Positions 28,601-37,716 of a stretch of 64,000 bases of DNA are shown in pieces. The notes beneath the pieces were generated by a model. That model saw only the letters and a program-made list of their open reading frames with translations. It was not told the DNA's origin and did not search any database. How positions within the stretch are numbered: the first letter of the stretch is position 1; each line of letters begins with the position of its first letter. Origin of the DNA: CAZDXB01 sp964509335 (GTDB lineage: Bacteria; Bacteroidota; Ignavibacteria; Kapaibacteriales; UBA2268); assembly GCA_964509335.1 (NCBI GenBank), contig CAZDXB010000012.1, positions 24,089-88,088 on the forward strand, in the 5' to 3' direction. The translations under genes were made by a program, and so were the position numbers.

Positions 28601-30384
28601 GGCTCGAAAGGTCTGAAGTATATTTGAGCGAAATGATACGGCGGAACACCGTTTGGAATGTATCCGTTTACTTCTTTAAGTTCGTTATTTCCGTCGTAAA
28701 GCGCGCTCGTGTCAGCTTCGTAATTCTCGCCGGCGTATTTCACTTCGGAAAGTATAACTTTTTCGTAAGGATACTTTCCTTTTTTCTGCGCCAAAGCGGC
28801 GCTGTCTATCTTGGAAAAAGCGTTGTAAAGAGGACGCTTTAACGCTTGGCTGACAATAGCGCTTTTCAATTGGAAACTGACGTCTTGGTCTTGATAGTTA
28901 ACGCCGTTGGGTCCTTGAATGTCGTTGGTCAAATTCTGAATTATTCCTACCGGCTGCAACTGCCCGATTTGCTCGTGCCCGGCTAATATCTCGTAGTTAA
29001 CGGCGTCTTGCGTAAGTACTTTTTCCGTGAAATAGGGATGGTCTTGTTTCATCGGTCTTACCCGGAAAGCTATATCGCAAACCCTGAGCGTGTTCTTCCA
29101 CTGCTTGAACTTGATAGCTTGCGAGGCTCTCGGTTGATTGATTTCGGCGTTCTGATGCTTGCTCCAAGCGTAAGTAGTCTGCTCGTAATGATTTTTCCAA
29201 GGCAAAGTTCCCGTATATTCGGAATTCTCCTCGGCTTCCTTTGAATTATAACCGATATGTCTCGCCCAGCCCGTTACGCCGCAATGGGTATTCATTCTAA
29301 AGATTTTCGCGGCGTCGGTTATTGTATGAGCGCCGTAGCCCCCTTCGAAATCGGCATAATTGAAAACTACGCTACTGTCGGCTTCATCCAATACTACTTG
29401 ACAACTCGCTCCCAAATATCCGTTCTCGTCAATGCTCTTGTTTTTTGTGATATTAATCGTATCTCCGAGTATATAATTAACCTCCCCGTGCAAAGCAATA
29501 TTAACAAAATAAACAATCAACCTGCCGCTATCGGCGCTTCTATAATAATATACTTTGCCCCAGTCTCGAGGCTTATTCTTGTCTTTATCGTATTGTGATA
29601 AATGCAGCTCGCCGTGAAAGGGAGCGATTACCGGAGCGTCCATCTGGTCGGGTCTCGCGGCGGGATTTAATATATTATCCGGGTCGCTCGCTTTTTGCCA
29701 GCCCCAGTTGTCGGCGGTAGTGTCGCCTGTTCCGTCGCCGCTTCTTCCGTATCTGAAAAACCAGTCCTCGCTCATATGATTATAACAGTCCGGCGCGCCG
29801 TAATCTTTGCTTCGGACTTCTCTGTCGCCGTTTTCGTCGTATAAGTAACGGCTGTTCGCCAGCATTATCGAGCCGTTCGCCGATACGTAAAACGAATCGT
29901 ATTCTATGCCGTTAAAAACAAATTTGAAGCCGATGGGAATAGGTCCCGCTAGGGCGTTGTCCGTCGAATCATACATATTATTCGGATTCCTGAAATAACG
30001 GTAGCCTTCTTCGCTGTGTTCTTCCCAATAATCTCTGGACTTCTGATTTGGTCCCGATAGTATCCTACGCCAGTTCGATTCGTCTTCGGTAGTGTCTTGA
30101 AAAATCTCCGATGGATTAGGACGCCAAGGAGCTTTTACTTTATCGTCGCTATCGACAAAATAATATCCCGTAGAAATCGCCGCTTGTCTCCTTGGATTAT
30201 TTATCGGGTCGCCCGTAAAGGTAAACGGATAAGGATAACTCGTGTTCCAAGGCGGGAAATCCGGCTTTTGTAGTTGACTTTTGTTATGGAGTTTATCTTT
30301 TGAGCTTTTATCGTTCCCGGCGTTTATCTGCGTTGACACAAAAAGAGCGCAAACAATAGTTAATAATAAGGTTAGCCTTTTCAT
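25633..30384 (-). CDS. Giant T9SS cargo protein (paralogue 1)
   Basis: The 1583-residue product has a signal peptide (MKRLTLLLTIVCALFVST, cleaved near QINA). The N-terminal third holds a beta-sandwich domain with GIEYDSFYVSANGSIML near residue 165. A jelly-roll-like domain lies near residues 790-960 (RIKEHAKNNQRS, then DDFFVDNVCINY), another near 1190-1340 (GQIAMKFNLVQEDT), a fibronectin-like domain near 1420-1500 (VWETASETDNLGFYVERR), and last the type A sorting domain (NSPNPFESVTAINF to GEVKTGKMTLVR). It is expected to cross the outer membrane by T9SS and stay on the surface or be released. It is a tandem paralogue of the next gene; I recognise no catalytic motif. Confidence 0.88.
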   Translation of the reverse strand: MKRLTLLLTIVCALFVSTQINAGNDKSSKDKLHNKSQLQKPDFPPWNTSYPYPFTFTGDPINNPRRQAAISTGYYFVDSDDKVKAPWRPNPSEIFQDTTEDESNWRRILSGPNQKSRDYWEEHSEEGYRYFRNPNNMYDSTDNALAGPIPIGFKFVFNGIEYDSFYVSANGSIMLANSRYLYDENGDREVRSKDYGAPDCYNHMSEDWFFRYGRSGDGTGDTTADNWGWQKASDPDNILNPAARPDQMDAPVIAPFHGELHLSQYDKDKNKPRDWGKVYYYRSADSGRLIVYFVNIALHGEVNYILGDTINITKNKSIDENGYLGASCQVVLDEADSSVVFNYADFEGGYGAHTITDAAKIFRMNTHCGVTGWARHIGYNSKEAEENSEYTGTLPWKNHYEQTTYAWSKHQNAEINQPRASQAIKFKQWKNTLRVCDIAFRVRPMKQDHPYFTEKVLTQDAVNYEILAGHEQIGQLQPVGIIQNLTNDIQGPNGVNYQDQDVSFQLKSAIVSQALKRPLYNAFSKIDSAALAQKKGKYPYEKVILSEVKYAGENYEADTSALYDGNNELKEVNGYIPNGVPPYHFAQIYFRPFEPNELFISHIGRKRIFMIAIPENPATREGFEDMCPFDDTLSVPFWVMRHIESEETFKDDVTEYHVIEDESGDTIAIPSVHKWVNIGATVVSGEEVSRHPLPPRGEFGPKNEDVYPDYQISSPAIKLNRPASVPIQRWGGDEIRSFPIDIHEKQGAVLSLCVQRTANRDDWERGWSDNRLVGCEHRVVFSNWYAERQAPDELRIEFARPSPNWWDGKWIANVPEENWRYHPRRGGAEPETNMSAYSLFGGGGHMRGFHETDKDSALAPPVLNIDGKENGLRYDYFDDGIDNEYKMIHIPIPDTFINAPNGGAKYFRFRIKEHAKNNQRSRTQIPDDQDDFFVDNVCINYSDDEKADVGITKSAIEWPYTITPASQAIALPIRTRISNNTKWDAPTFWIKTRIVPKAAFDQLYFLDDAWVWEGDPNDKEMIEAFERKNQWALDSARYVLDSLAIYERIKQIPWLLPGAEEPIMMPNWNGRYCCWHHVPPGEYVVISNVWVPGGDFEPLNDTTYSVFNLRYGPVIAYDPVTNERNLNQGDNDVPEESGVTGMGLSLMGYSMGGVNNFPKVWEYGDPGGDGCSGQIAMKFNLVQEDTIFGYSAYFGEKNNSPEPIAYALYEGNDKPTNLIPGSTIETTRGWDDEEQDYFYGRYVTVKLPRSLVLPRGNYWLAVQQLGDTGIELGASKSKMGMRSTKMYVGIPETPDRNGSEAVFLNLNKSYRGKGKYGNLINRSICAYENGLGSGNWKKFTPTIGNPGYAHLLHTGRVPDGTETYSRGSWMPMLRPYLDGRYGFYPPVELVYFRGYVRDGANDLVWETASETDNLGFYVERRIVSEEISEWQTLPEFIQGYGTSKEPREYNYSDEDVMPNTTYQYRLRQVDIDGTQTEDDFSNIVTLTYKAKGTVVLEQNSPNPFESVTAINFGIPSRMRVKLEVLDIFGNIVETIVNEERGEGFYREFWRGRNGKGKRAAAGTYIYRLIAGGEVKTGKMTLVR

Positions 30385-30589
30385 AATTTAATCCCCTCGA
30401 TTAAGGAAAAAAAGAAAATCGAACTGTTTTTACAAGAAAATCTACCGTTATCTTCTTAGGGAATCCCCCTCCGTCCAAGGCTATAATCTTTTTACCGTTT
30501 GCGTCTTTAAAATAATTTTTGAGCGACAGACCAGAATTGTTTCTCGTCGGCGCCCCTCCTAAATTCACTTTCATTTCAGATTTTCTCGC

Positions 30590-30631
30590 TAAAAATAAAA
30601 AACCCTCCCCTATGTTTTAGAGGAGGGTTTT
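30590..30631 (-). terminator. Rho-independent terminator between the giant paralogues
   Basis: AAAACCCTCC pairs with GGAGGGTTTT around a short loop. Read on the minus strand it is followed by TTTTTTATTTTT. It lies about 30 bases after the stop of the 1592-residue gene, so the two giant genes are probably transcribed separately. Confidence 0.85.
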
Positions 30632-30661
30632 ATTTATTCGCATATCCGATTAATCCGGATA

Positions 30662-33600
30662 CTATTTAACCAGACTCATCTTGCCAGTCTTAATTACGTC
30701 GCCGGCGGTTAATCTGTAGATGTAAGTTCCGCTTGACGATTCGCTTCCGCTCTCGTTGAATCCGTTCCAGAATTCTTTGTATGGACCCGCGCCTCTTTCC
30801 TCGTTAACCAAGGTTTTGACGACGTTTCCGTATATATCGAGTACTTCTAGTTTGACGTTCATCTGGTAAGGAAGCTCGAAATTAATAGCGGTTGAACTTT
30901 CGAACGGATTAGGCGAATTAGGCTCTAATACCACCGCGCCTTGATTTCTGTAAGTCAAGGTAACTATGTTGGAGAAATCGTCGCAGGATTGCGTTCCGTC
31001 CAAGTCAACTTGCCGCAATCTATACTGATAAGTAGTGTTCGCAACAACGTCTTCGTCAACGTAGTTATATTCATGCGGTTCGTTCGAAGTTCCGTAGCCC
31101 TGTACAAATCCGGGCAATGTCTTCCATTCGGCGTTTTCTTCGTCCGCTAAGCGACGCTCGACGTAGAATCCGTGGTTGTCAACTTCTGAAGCGGTCTCCC
31201 AAATAAGGTCGATAGCTCCGTCTCTTACGTAACCTTTGAAGTAAACCAATTCTACAGGTATGTCGCATATTTCAAGCACATACTCTTCGGCGTAGGAGCG
31301 TTCTCCTAAATACGCTCTAATCAGCGGCATCCAAGAACCTCTTGAATACGTTTCCGTACCGTCGGGAACTCTACCGGTATGCAACAAGTGAGCGTAACTC
31401 GGATTTCCGATGGTCGGCGTGAACCTGTTCCATTCGCCGCTTCCCAAACCGTTTTCATAAGCGAAGAAATTCAAGTTGATTAAGTTTCCGAATTTCTCTC
31501 TTAATCTAAACGATTTCTCTATATTCAGATAATACCCCGAACTTCCGTTCTTATCCGGAGTTTGCGGCATATGGAAATACAAGTTAGTGCTGCGCATTCC
31601 CATCTTAGATTTCGAAGCGCCTAACTCAATGCCGGTTTCGCCAAGCTGCTGAGCGGCTATCCAATAGGTCCCTTTCGGAAGAACCAAACCTTTAGGCAAC
31701 ATAACCGTAACGTATCTGCCGTAGAAATTGTCTTGTTCAAGGTCGTCCCAGCCTCGTACAGTTTCAATGGTAGAGCCGGGTATCAGATTCATCGGCGTTT
31801 GGTCTCCTTCGTATAACGCGTAAGCGCATGGGTCGGGAGATTGATTCTTCTCGGCGAAATACGCCGAATAGCCGAATAAAGTGTCTTCTTGAACCAAAGT
31901 AAACTTCATAGCGATTTGACCGGAACCTCCGTCGCCGCCCATATCGCCGTATTCCCAAGTGGCGGGGAAGCTGCCGACGCCGCCCATAGTATATCCTCTA
32001 AGAGTCAAGCCTCTGCCGTATTCTCCGGATTCTCTTGGGACGTCGTTATCGCCTTGATTCAAGTTGCTTTCGTTAGTTACCGGGTCGTAAGCGATTACAG
32101 GACCGTAGCGCAAGTTGAATACGCTGTAAGTCGTATCGTTCAATGGCTCAAGGTCCCCGCCGGGAACCCATACGTTGCTTATTACAACATACTCTCCGGG
32201 AGGCGCGTGATGTCTAGCGTCCCAGCCCGGCATTGTAATCGGCTCGTCCGCCGCGGGTCTCAGCATCGGTATTTGCTTCACTCTACAATAGACTGTATGG
32301 TTCGAGTCAATAAGTTCTCTGGCGGAATCTCTCGCTTGCTGATTTTTTCTTTCAAACAATTTAACCATATCTTCATCGTCGGGGTCGCCTCTCCAAACCC
32401 AAGCGTCGTCTAAGAAATACAACTGGTCGAAAGCTGCTTTAGGCACGATACGAGTTTTAATCCAAAACGTAGGAGCGTTCCATTTGGTATTATTGCTTAT
32501 CCTAGTTCTGATAGGAAGTTTGACCGCCTGACTAGCGGGCGTAATCGTATAGGGCCATTCAATAGCCGATTTCGTTATCTCGACGTCCACGTCTTCGCTT
32601 TCAGAATAGAGAATTCTTATATTGTCAACGAAGAATTCGTCTTGGTCGTCGGGAATCATCGTTATCGACCTTTGATTATTCTTAGCGTGTTCCTGAATTC
32701 TGAATCTGAAGTACTTAGCGCCTTCGTTCTTATAAGTAAAGAAAGTATCGGGAATCGGAATGATTATCTTCTGAAATTCGAAATCAATTCCGTCGTCGAA
32801 ATAATTGTATCTTAATCCGTTAACTTTTCTAGCTCCGCTAGTTACCGGAGGCGCTAACGCGGAGTCCTTATCCGTCTCGAGGAATCCTTGCATATGACCG
32901 CCGCCGCCGAATAGCGAGTAAGCGGACATTTTTGTTTCAGCCTTAGCCCCGCCTCTTCTGGGGTGATTTCTCCAATACTTATCTTCCGGATTATTAATCC
33001 TTACGCCCGCTCTCCAATCTGGAGTCGGAAGGAGGAATTCAACCCGTAGCTCGTCGGGAGCTTGTCTTTCGGCGTACCAGTTAGATACTACGACTCTGTG
33101 TTCGCAACCAACGATAGTATTGTCCGACCAACCTCTTTCCCAGTCGTCTTTGTTAGCGGTTCTTTGAACGGCTAAGGATAAGACCGCGCCGTCTTTATCG
33201 TATATATCGATTGGGAAAGAACGCATCTCGACGCCGCCCCATCGACCGATTGGAACAGACAACGGTCTGTGAAATCTAATTACCGGCGAAGAAACTTTGT
33301 AATCCGGATAGATTTCTTCGTTCTTCGGAGCAAATTCGCCTCTCGGAGGAAGCGGATTCCTCGATACCTCTTCGCCGTTTACTACTCCGGTACCGATGCT
33401 TACCCATTTATGAACCGAAGGCATAGCCGTCGGGGCTCCGTCGGGATTTTCTATTACGTGATATTCGGTTACGTCGTCGTCAAAAGTTTCGTCGCTTTCT
33501 ATATGACGCATAACCCAAAACGGAATATGCAAAGTGTCGTCGAAGGGCCACATATCGCCGAGACCTTCGCCTGTACGCGGGTCTTTTGGCACAGCAATCA

Positions 33601-35440
33601 TAAACGCGCGCATCAAGCCAATATGAGAAATAAATAGCTCGTTTGGCTCGAAGGGCCTAAAATAAACCTGCGCGAAATGATACGGCGGAACGCCGTTGGG
33701 GATATAGCCGTTAACTTCTTCAAGTTCGTTATTTCCGTCGTAAAGCTCGCTAGTATCCGCTTCGTAGTTCGTGCCGCTGAATTTAACATCGGCGAGAATC
33801 ACTTTTTCGTACGGATACTGTCCTTTCTTTTGAGCTAACGCCGTGCTGTCAATCTTGGAAAAGGCGTTGTAAAGAGGACGCTTTAACGCTTGGCTGACAA
33901 TAGTGCTTTTCAATTGGAAACTGACGTCTTGGTCTTGATAGTTGACGCCGTTGGGTCCTTGAATGTCGTTAGTCAGGTTCTGCACTATAGAAACCGGCTG
34001 CAACTGTCCTATCTGCTCATGTCCAGCTAAGATTTCGTAGTTTATAGCGTCTCTTGTTAGTACTTTTTCCGTAAAGTCCGGTTGATCTTCTTCTTTCGGT
34101 CTGACTCTGAAAGCTAAGTCGCATACTCTCATAGTGTTTTTCCACTGTTTAAACTTGAGAGCTTGCGACGATTTTGGTTGTTGAATTTGATTGTTTTGAT
34201 GCTTGCTCCAAGCGTAAGTAGTCTGCTCGTAATGGTCGTCCCAAGGCAAAGTTCCGGTATAAGTCGGGTCTTCCTTAGCTTCTTTTGAATTGTAATCGAG
34301 ATGTCGAGCGAATCCGGTAACTCCGCTATGGGTGTTCATTCTAAAGATTTCGTCGGTATAAGCTACTCTATAGTAGTTGTAACCGCCTCTAAACTCGGAA
34401 TACAGGAAGGTAACGCTGCTGTCCCTTCTGTCGAGTGTTATCTGGCAGTTGGCGCCTAAATATCCGTTTTCGTAAACTTTCTTGTCTTTCGAGATATTTG
34501 TGGAACGTCCGGGTAAATAATTAACACTGCCGTGCAAGGCTATATTTACAAAGTAAATAACAAGTTTATAACCGTTCGGGTCTTTGTAAAAGTAAACCTT
34601 ACCCCAATCTCTCGGCTCTTTCGTGTCTTTGTCGTATTGCGACAAGTGAAGTTCGCCGTGGAAAGGAGCGATAACGGGAGCGTTCATCTGGTCGGGTCTG
34701 GCTCCCGGGTTTAGAATATTGCTGGAGTTGCTTGCTTTTTGCCACCCCCAGTCGTCTTCGGTAGCGTCGCCTGTTCCGTCGCCGCTTCTTCCGCCTCTGA
34801 AGAACCAGTCTTCGCTCATATGGTTATAGCAATCGTCGTCTCCGTAATTATTGCTTCTAACGACTTTTTCGCCGTTTACGTCGTATAAATAACGACTGTT
34901 AGCCAGCATAATAGAACCGTTGGACGAAACGTAGAACGAATCGTATTGTATGCCGTTGAAAACAAAATTGAATCCGATAGGAATCGGACCGGCGATAGCG
35001 TCGTCGGTCGTGTCTTGCATGTCATTGGGATTTCTGAAGTATCTATAGCCTTCGTGGGCGTGTTCTTCGTCTTCCCAATAACTCTCGTCTCTCTGGTTAG
35101 GTCCCGAAAGAATCCTATACCAGTTTAAAGCGTCTTCCGTTGTGTCTTGAAAGACGTCTAGCGGTTCGGGGTTCCAAGGAGCGCCGGCTTCGTCGTAGCT
35201 ATCGGTATAATAATAACCGGTAGATACGCCTGCTTGATCCTTTGGATTTTCAATGGGGTCTCCGGTAAACACAAACGGATAGGGGTAGCTCGTTCCCCAA
35301 GGTCCGAAATTCGGAGTATCCTCAATTAGCATACTTTTGCGCTGCAACTCGTCGTTTGCGTCTTTGTCGCCTTTAGCGTAAAGGTTTAAAGACAATAGTA
35401 AACCGCAAACAACGGTTAATAGTAGAATAAGCCTTCTCAT
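30662..35440 (-). CDS. Giant T9SS cargo protein (paralogue 2)
   Basis: The 1592-residue product has the same architecture as its downstream neighbour: signal peptide (MRRLILLLTVVCGLLLSL), N-terminal beta-sandwich (GIQYDSFYVSSNGSIML), jelly-roll (DEFFVDNIRILY), a second sandwich (GQIAMKFTLVQEDT), a fibronectin-like domain (IWETASEVDNHGFYVERR) and the sorting domain ending DVIKTGKMSLVK. Many stretches are identical to paralogue 1, for example around IQGPNGVNYQDQDVSFQLKS, while the N- and C-terminal linkers differ. A strong terminator follows. Possible roles are adhesion, surface layer or matrix; none is shown by the sequence. There is no ATPase, protease or glycosidase signature. Confidence 0.88.
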   Translation of the reverse strand: MRRLILLLTVVCGLLLSLNLYAKGDKDANDELQRKSMLIEDTPNFGPWGTSYPYPFVFTGDPIENPKDQAGVSTGYYYTDSYDEAGAPWNPEPLDVFQDTTEDALNWYRILSGPNQRDESYWEDEEHAHEGYRYFRNPNDMQDTTDDAIAGPIPIGFNFVFNGIQYDSFYVSSNGSIMLANSRYLYDVNGEKVVRSNNYGDDDCYNHMSEDWFFRGGRSGDGTGDATEDDWGWQKASNSSNILNPGARPDQMNAPVIAPFHGELHLSQYDKDTKEPRDWGKVYFYKDPNGYKLVIYFVNIALHGSVNYLPGRSTNISKDKKVYENGYLGANCQITLDRRDSSVTFLYSEFRGGYNYYRVAYTDEIFRMNTHSGVTGFARHLDYNSKEAKEDPTYTGTLPWDDHYEQTTYAWSKHQNNQIQQPKSSQALKFKQWKNTMRVCDLAFRVRPKEEDQPDFTEKVLTRDAINYEILAGHEQIGQLQPVSIVQNLTNDIQGPNGVNYQDQDVSFQLKSTIVSQALKRPLYNAFSKIDSTALAQKKGQYPYEKVILADVKFSGTNYEADTSELYDGNNELEEVNGYIPNGVPPYHFAQVYFRPFEPNELFISHIGLMRAFMIAVPKDPRTGEGLGDMWPFDDTLHIPFWVMRHIESDETFDDDVTEYHVIENPDGAPTAMPSVHKWVSIGTGVVNGEEVSRNPLPPRGEFAPKNEEIYPDYKVSSPVIRFHRPLSVPIGRWGGVEMRSFPIDIYDKDGAVLSLAVQRTANKDDWERGWSDNTIVGCEHRVVVSNWYAERQAPDELRVEFLLPTPDWRAGVRINNPEDKYWRNHPRRGGAKAETKMSAYSLFGGGGHMQGFLETDKDSALAPPVTSGARKVNGLRYNYFDDGIDFEFQKIIIPIPDTFFTYKNEGAKYFRFRIQEHAKNNQRSITMIPDDQDEFFVDNIRILYSESEDVDVEITKSAIEWPYTITPASQAVKLPIRTRISNNTKWNAPTFWIKTRIVPKAAFDQLYFLDDAWVWRGDPDDEDMVKLFERKNQQARDSARELIDSNHTVYCRVKQIPMLRPAADEPITMPGWDARHHAPPGEYVVISNVWVPGGDLEPLNDTTYSVFNLRYGPVIAYDPVTNESNLNQGDNDVPRESGEYGRGLTLRGYTMGGVGSFPATWEYGDMGGDGGSGQIAMKFTLVQEDTLFGYSAYFAEKNQSPDPCAYALYEGDQTPMNLIPGSTIETVRGWDDLEQDNFYGRYVTVMLPKGLVLPKGTYWIAAQQLGETGIELGASKSKMGMRSTNLYFHMPQTPDKNGSSGYYLNIEKSFRLREKFGNLINLNFFAYENGLGSGEWNRFTPTIGNPSYAHLLHTGRVPDGTETYSRGSWMPLIRAYLGERSYAEEYVLEICDIPVELVYFKGYVRDGAIDLIWETASEVDNHGFYVERRLADEENAEWKTLPGFVQGYGTSNEPHEYNYVDEDVVANTTYQYRLRQVDLDGTQSCDDFSNIVTLTYRNQGAVVLEPNSPNPFESSTAINFELPYQMNVKLEVLDIYGNVVKTLVNEERGAGPYKEFWNGFNESGSESSSGTYIYRLTAGDVIKTGKMSLVK

Positions 35441-35512
35441 AAATAAATCCTATTGATTTGTTATACAAACGAGTTTATTAAATTTATGTTATCACAGGTA
35501 CTTGTTTTGAAA

Positions 35513-37201
35513 TTATCTTTTCCATCTCCATCCTTCGTCTTCGAATTCAAATATCCAAGCTCCTAATTTACCTTCGTCGATTTTCTCGAAATCGCTCCAA
35601 TAATCTTTTGTGTAAGAGAATCTGGAACTTGTTTCATTTTCGGGTATCTCTCGCGCTTGTTCAATAATCTTTTCTAATCTTTGTTTCCACAATTCGAAAT
35701 TTTTTGGTCTTAAATCAATCCATCCCTCCTTCGTCCATTTTTCAATTTTTTCCGCGGTCATTTCAATTTTTTCCGCGCAACCGGTTGGAACGGCTACTTG
35801 CTCGCCTCTTAAATACTTTTTGCCGTCGGAGAGTAAAATCGGAAGACCGACGGATAAAATTTCGGACCTCAACTTCTCGTTCGATTTCATAAGCTCCTCG
35901 GCTTTTTTAGCCAAGTCGTCGGGCGAATAATTAACTAAGTCTTTCATACTGTTAGAAATCTTCTTCAAAATATTAGCTTCGAATAATAACTTAGACAATC
36001 TCGGCGGTCCTAAAATTTCGAAAGCCACGCTATCGACGCCGTGTTTTTTCTCGAGCGCTTCTAATTTCTCAATCGCCGAATTATACATCATACCGGCTCT
36101 GTATGTCGGTCCCATACTAAAAGAATCGAGCCCCTGAACTATATCTTTGCCGGTGTTTCCGCCTTCTATTTCGTAAACGGCTAATTCGGCTATCTCTTCC
36201 GCCGTAACTATTTCCATTTGCTTTAAAGAACCAATAGCCCTGAATTCGTTTCTTGAAAATATACCGTTTTCTCCGGTGTCGATATAAACGGATTTCATAA
36301 TTTCGTCGCTTTTCTTGATTCGTCCGTCGTCTTCGAATCTAAAACCTTCGTTCACGTCGTATGCCTCGTCTGGAGTTAAATCGCAAAGCTTGATCGGTCT
36401 TCCCTTTTTCGCCACTTCGTCGTAAGCGATTTTCTTCCAAGCTATTGCCGCCGTCGGTTTAATCTCCTTCACTATCGGTCCGTCGGGAGTTCTCGCCATC
36501 AAAAACATCAAGAGCGATTGCGCGCCGGCTACCGCGGCTTTAGAAAGCAACATTCTCGACGGTCGCTCTTCGCTATGAGTGTAAGGAATATTCAAGCCCA
36601 TTCCGCCGGTTCCGGCGGTGCCAACTTTTAAATACCCCTTTACGTCCGTCTCGATAAGCGATTTGTGCATTATCTGAACGTGTCTTATCAGTTGAGGCAA
36701 ATACATACTCGATATCATTTTCTCTACCGTCTCGTCGGTTAAATCTTTTTTCTCTATCCCCGCTAAAGTATGTCCAACAGTCTTATAAACGTTTTGATAA
36801 GCTATTGCAGTCGCTGTGTTTATACAGTCGATTACGATATCCGGTTTGCTTTCGTCGATTAGCTTGTAAAGAGCCGCTTTTCTTAAAATGCTCTCGTCTA
36901 ATTGACCGAATATATCGTCAATAGCTTCCTTTCTCGATTGAGAATTGGACAAAACTTCGTTCCAGTTATCGTCCTTCCATTCCTCGCGAGCGAAAATGTT
37001 GCCCCATTTGGGAACGAACGTATCGGGTCCGGAATCTTTATATTCTTTCCTCAAAGCTTCGCAGGCTTCTTCGGCTTCATCTTTTCTTAACGAAGAAATG
37101 ATAATTTGAGCCGGTTCGCGTTTCATTAACTCTCTGCAAATAGCGGAGCCAACCAAGCCCCACCCGCCTAAAATCAGTATCTTCGAATCTCTTATCTGCA
37201 T
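35513..37201 (-). CDS. Large NAD(P)-binding Rossmann-fold protein, function unknown
   Basis: The 562-residue product opens with KILILGGWGLVGSAICREL, a dinucleotide-binding GGxGxxG motif, so the first ~200 residues should be a Rossmann domain of the epimerase/short-chain dehydrogenase type. The middle has YLKVGTAGTGGMGLNIPYTH (about 190-210) and SKAAVAGAQSLLMFLMART, which look like the second half of the cofactor and substrate site, but no clear YxxxK. The C-terminal ~200 residues are helical and charged (DLAKKAEELMKSNEKLRSE) and end in an aromatic-rich tail (WIFEFEDEGWRWKR). The protein is about twice the usual SDR size. There is no signal peptide. It stands alone, divergent from hisC. Confidence 0.75.
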   Translation of the reverse strand: MQIRDSKILILGGWGLVGSAICRELMKREPAQIIISSLRKDEAEEACEALRKEYKDSGPDTFVPKWGNIFAREEWKDDNWNEVLSNSQSRKEAIDDIFGQLDESILRKAALYKLIDESKPDIVIDCINTATAIAYQNVYKTVGHTLAGIEKKDLTDETVEKMISSMYLPQLIRHVQIMHKSLIETDVKGYLKVGTAGTGGMGLNIPYTHSEERPSRMLLSKAAVAGAQSLLMFLMARTPDGPIVKEIKPTAAIAWKKIAYDEVAKKGRPIKLCDLTPDEAYDVNEGFRFEDDGRIKKSDEIMKSVYIDTGENGIFSRNEFRAIGSLKQMEIVTAEEIAELAVYEIEGGNTGKDIVQGLDSFSMGPTYRAGMMYNSAIEKLEALEKKHGVDSVAFEILGPPRLSKLLFEANILKKISNSMKDLVNYSPDDLAKKAEELMKSNEKLRSEILSVGLPILLSDGKKYLRGEQVAVPTGCAEKIEMTAEKIEKWTKEGWIDLRPKNFELWKQRLEKIIEQAREIPENETSSRFSYTKDYWSDFEKIDEGKLGAWIFEFEDEGWRWKR

Positions 37202-37419
37202 AATAACTTCCGTATGTTAAACAATGGATTTACAAAATAAAATAAATTCCAAGATACTAAATCTTTCAAACAATGGCAATACTTTAATATTAATGCCGAC
37301 TTTGAGCGTCTGAATTTTCAAAGAACGTTCCTTTCTTTTGATCTTTTTTCACGGTTTTTCTTTAACCGCGCAATTAACCTTAACTAGAAAGACACATCAG
37401 AAACGCGAACGTCTCATAA

Positions 37420-37468
37420 TTTTTGAAGTTTTTTTGAAGAATTTTTGAAGAGCTTTTATAAGCTTTTA
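37420..37468. repeat. Phased short direct repeats upstream of hisC
   Basis: The word TTTTTGAAG occurs three times, starting at 37420, 37431 and 37442 (period 11). AGCTTTTA then occurs twice, at 37451 and 37461 (period 10). Spacing near one helical turn suggests a bent or protein-bound segment, though replication slippage could also make it. Confidence 0.6.
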
Positions 37469-37641
37469 CATTTTAGGAATTTATAGGCGAAAAATATTTT
37501 TAAAACTTATTTTTTAAAAATCGATTTATTAACAAATGTTAATATTCTGCTTTTTTCCTCTCTTTTCTATCAAAGAACCTAAGCTATTATAATAAATAAC
37601 CCGACCCCTTCCAAAACTTTTTTTATTTTTTTGTCGAATCA

Positions 37642-37675
37642 TTTTTGAACGATATTAGCTAAAGCGCTAAATTTG
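37642..37675 (+). promoter_or_regulatory. Bacteroidota-type promoter for hisC
   Basis: TTTTTG at 37642-37647 and TAAATTTG at 37668-37675 are separated by 20 bases. This fits the TTTG / TAnnTTTG (-33/-7) consensus known for the primary sigma factor of Bacteroidota. The box ends 41 bases before the hisC ATG. Confidence 0.55.
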
Positions 37676-37716
37676 ACGAAACTTAATAATACTTTAATAA
37701 AAATAACGGACGCGAT

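Larger units (their letters stand above)
37202..37716. other. Long AT-rich intergenic region between divergent genes
   Basis: These 515 bases lie between the Rossmann-fold gene and hisC. I see no coding frame. It contains helically phased direct repeats at 37420-37468 and a promoter-like match at 37642-37675. Confidence 0.7.
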
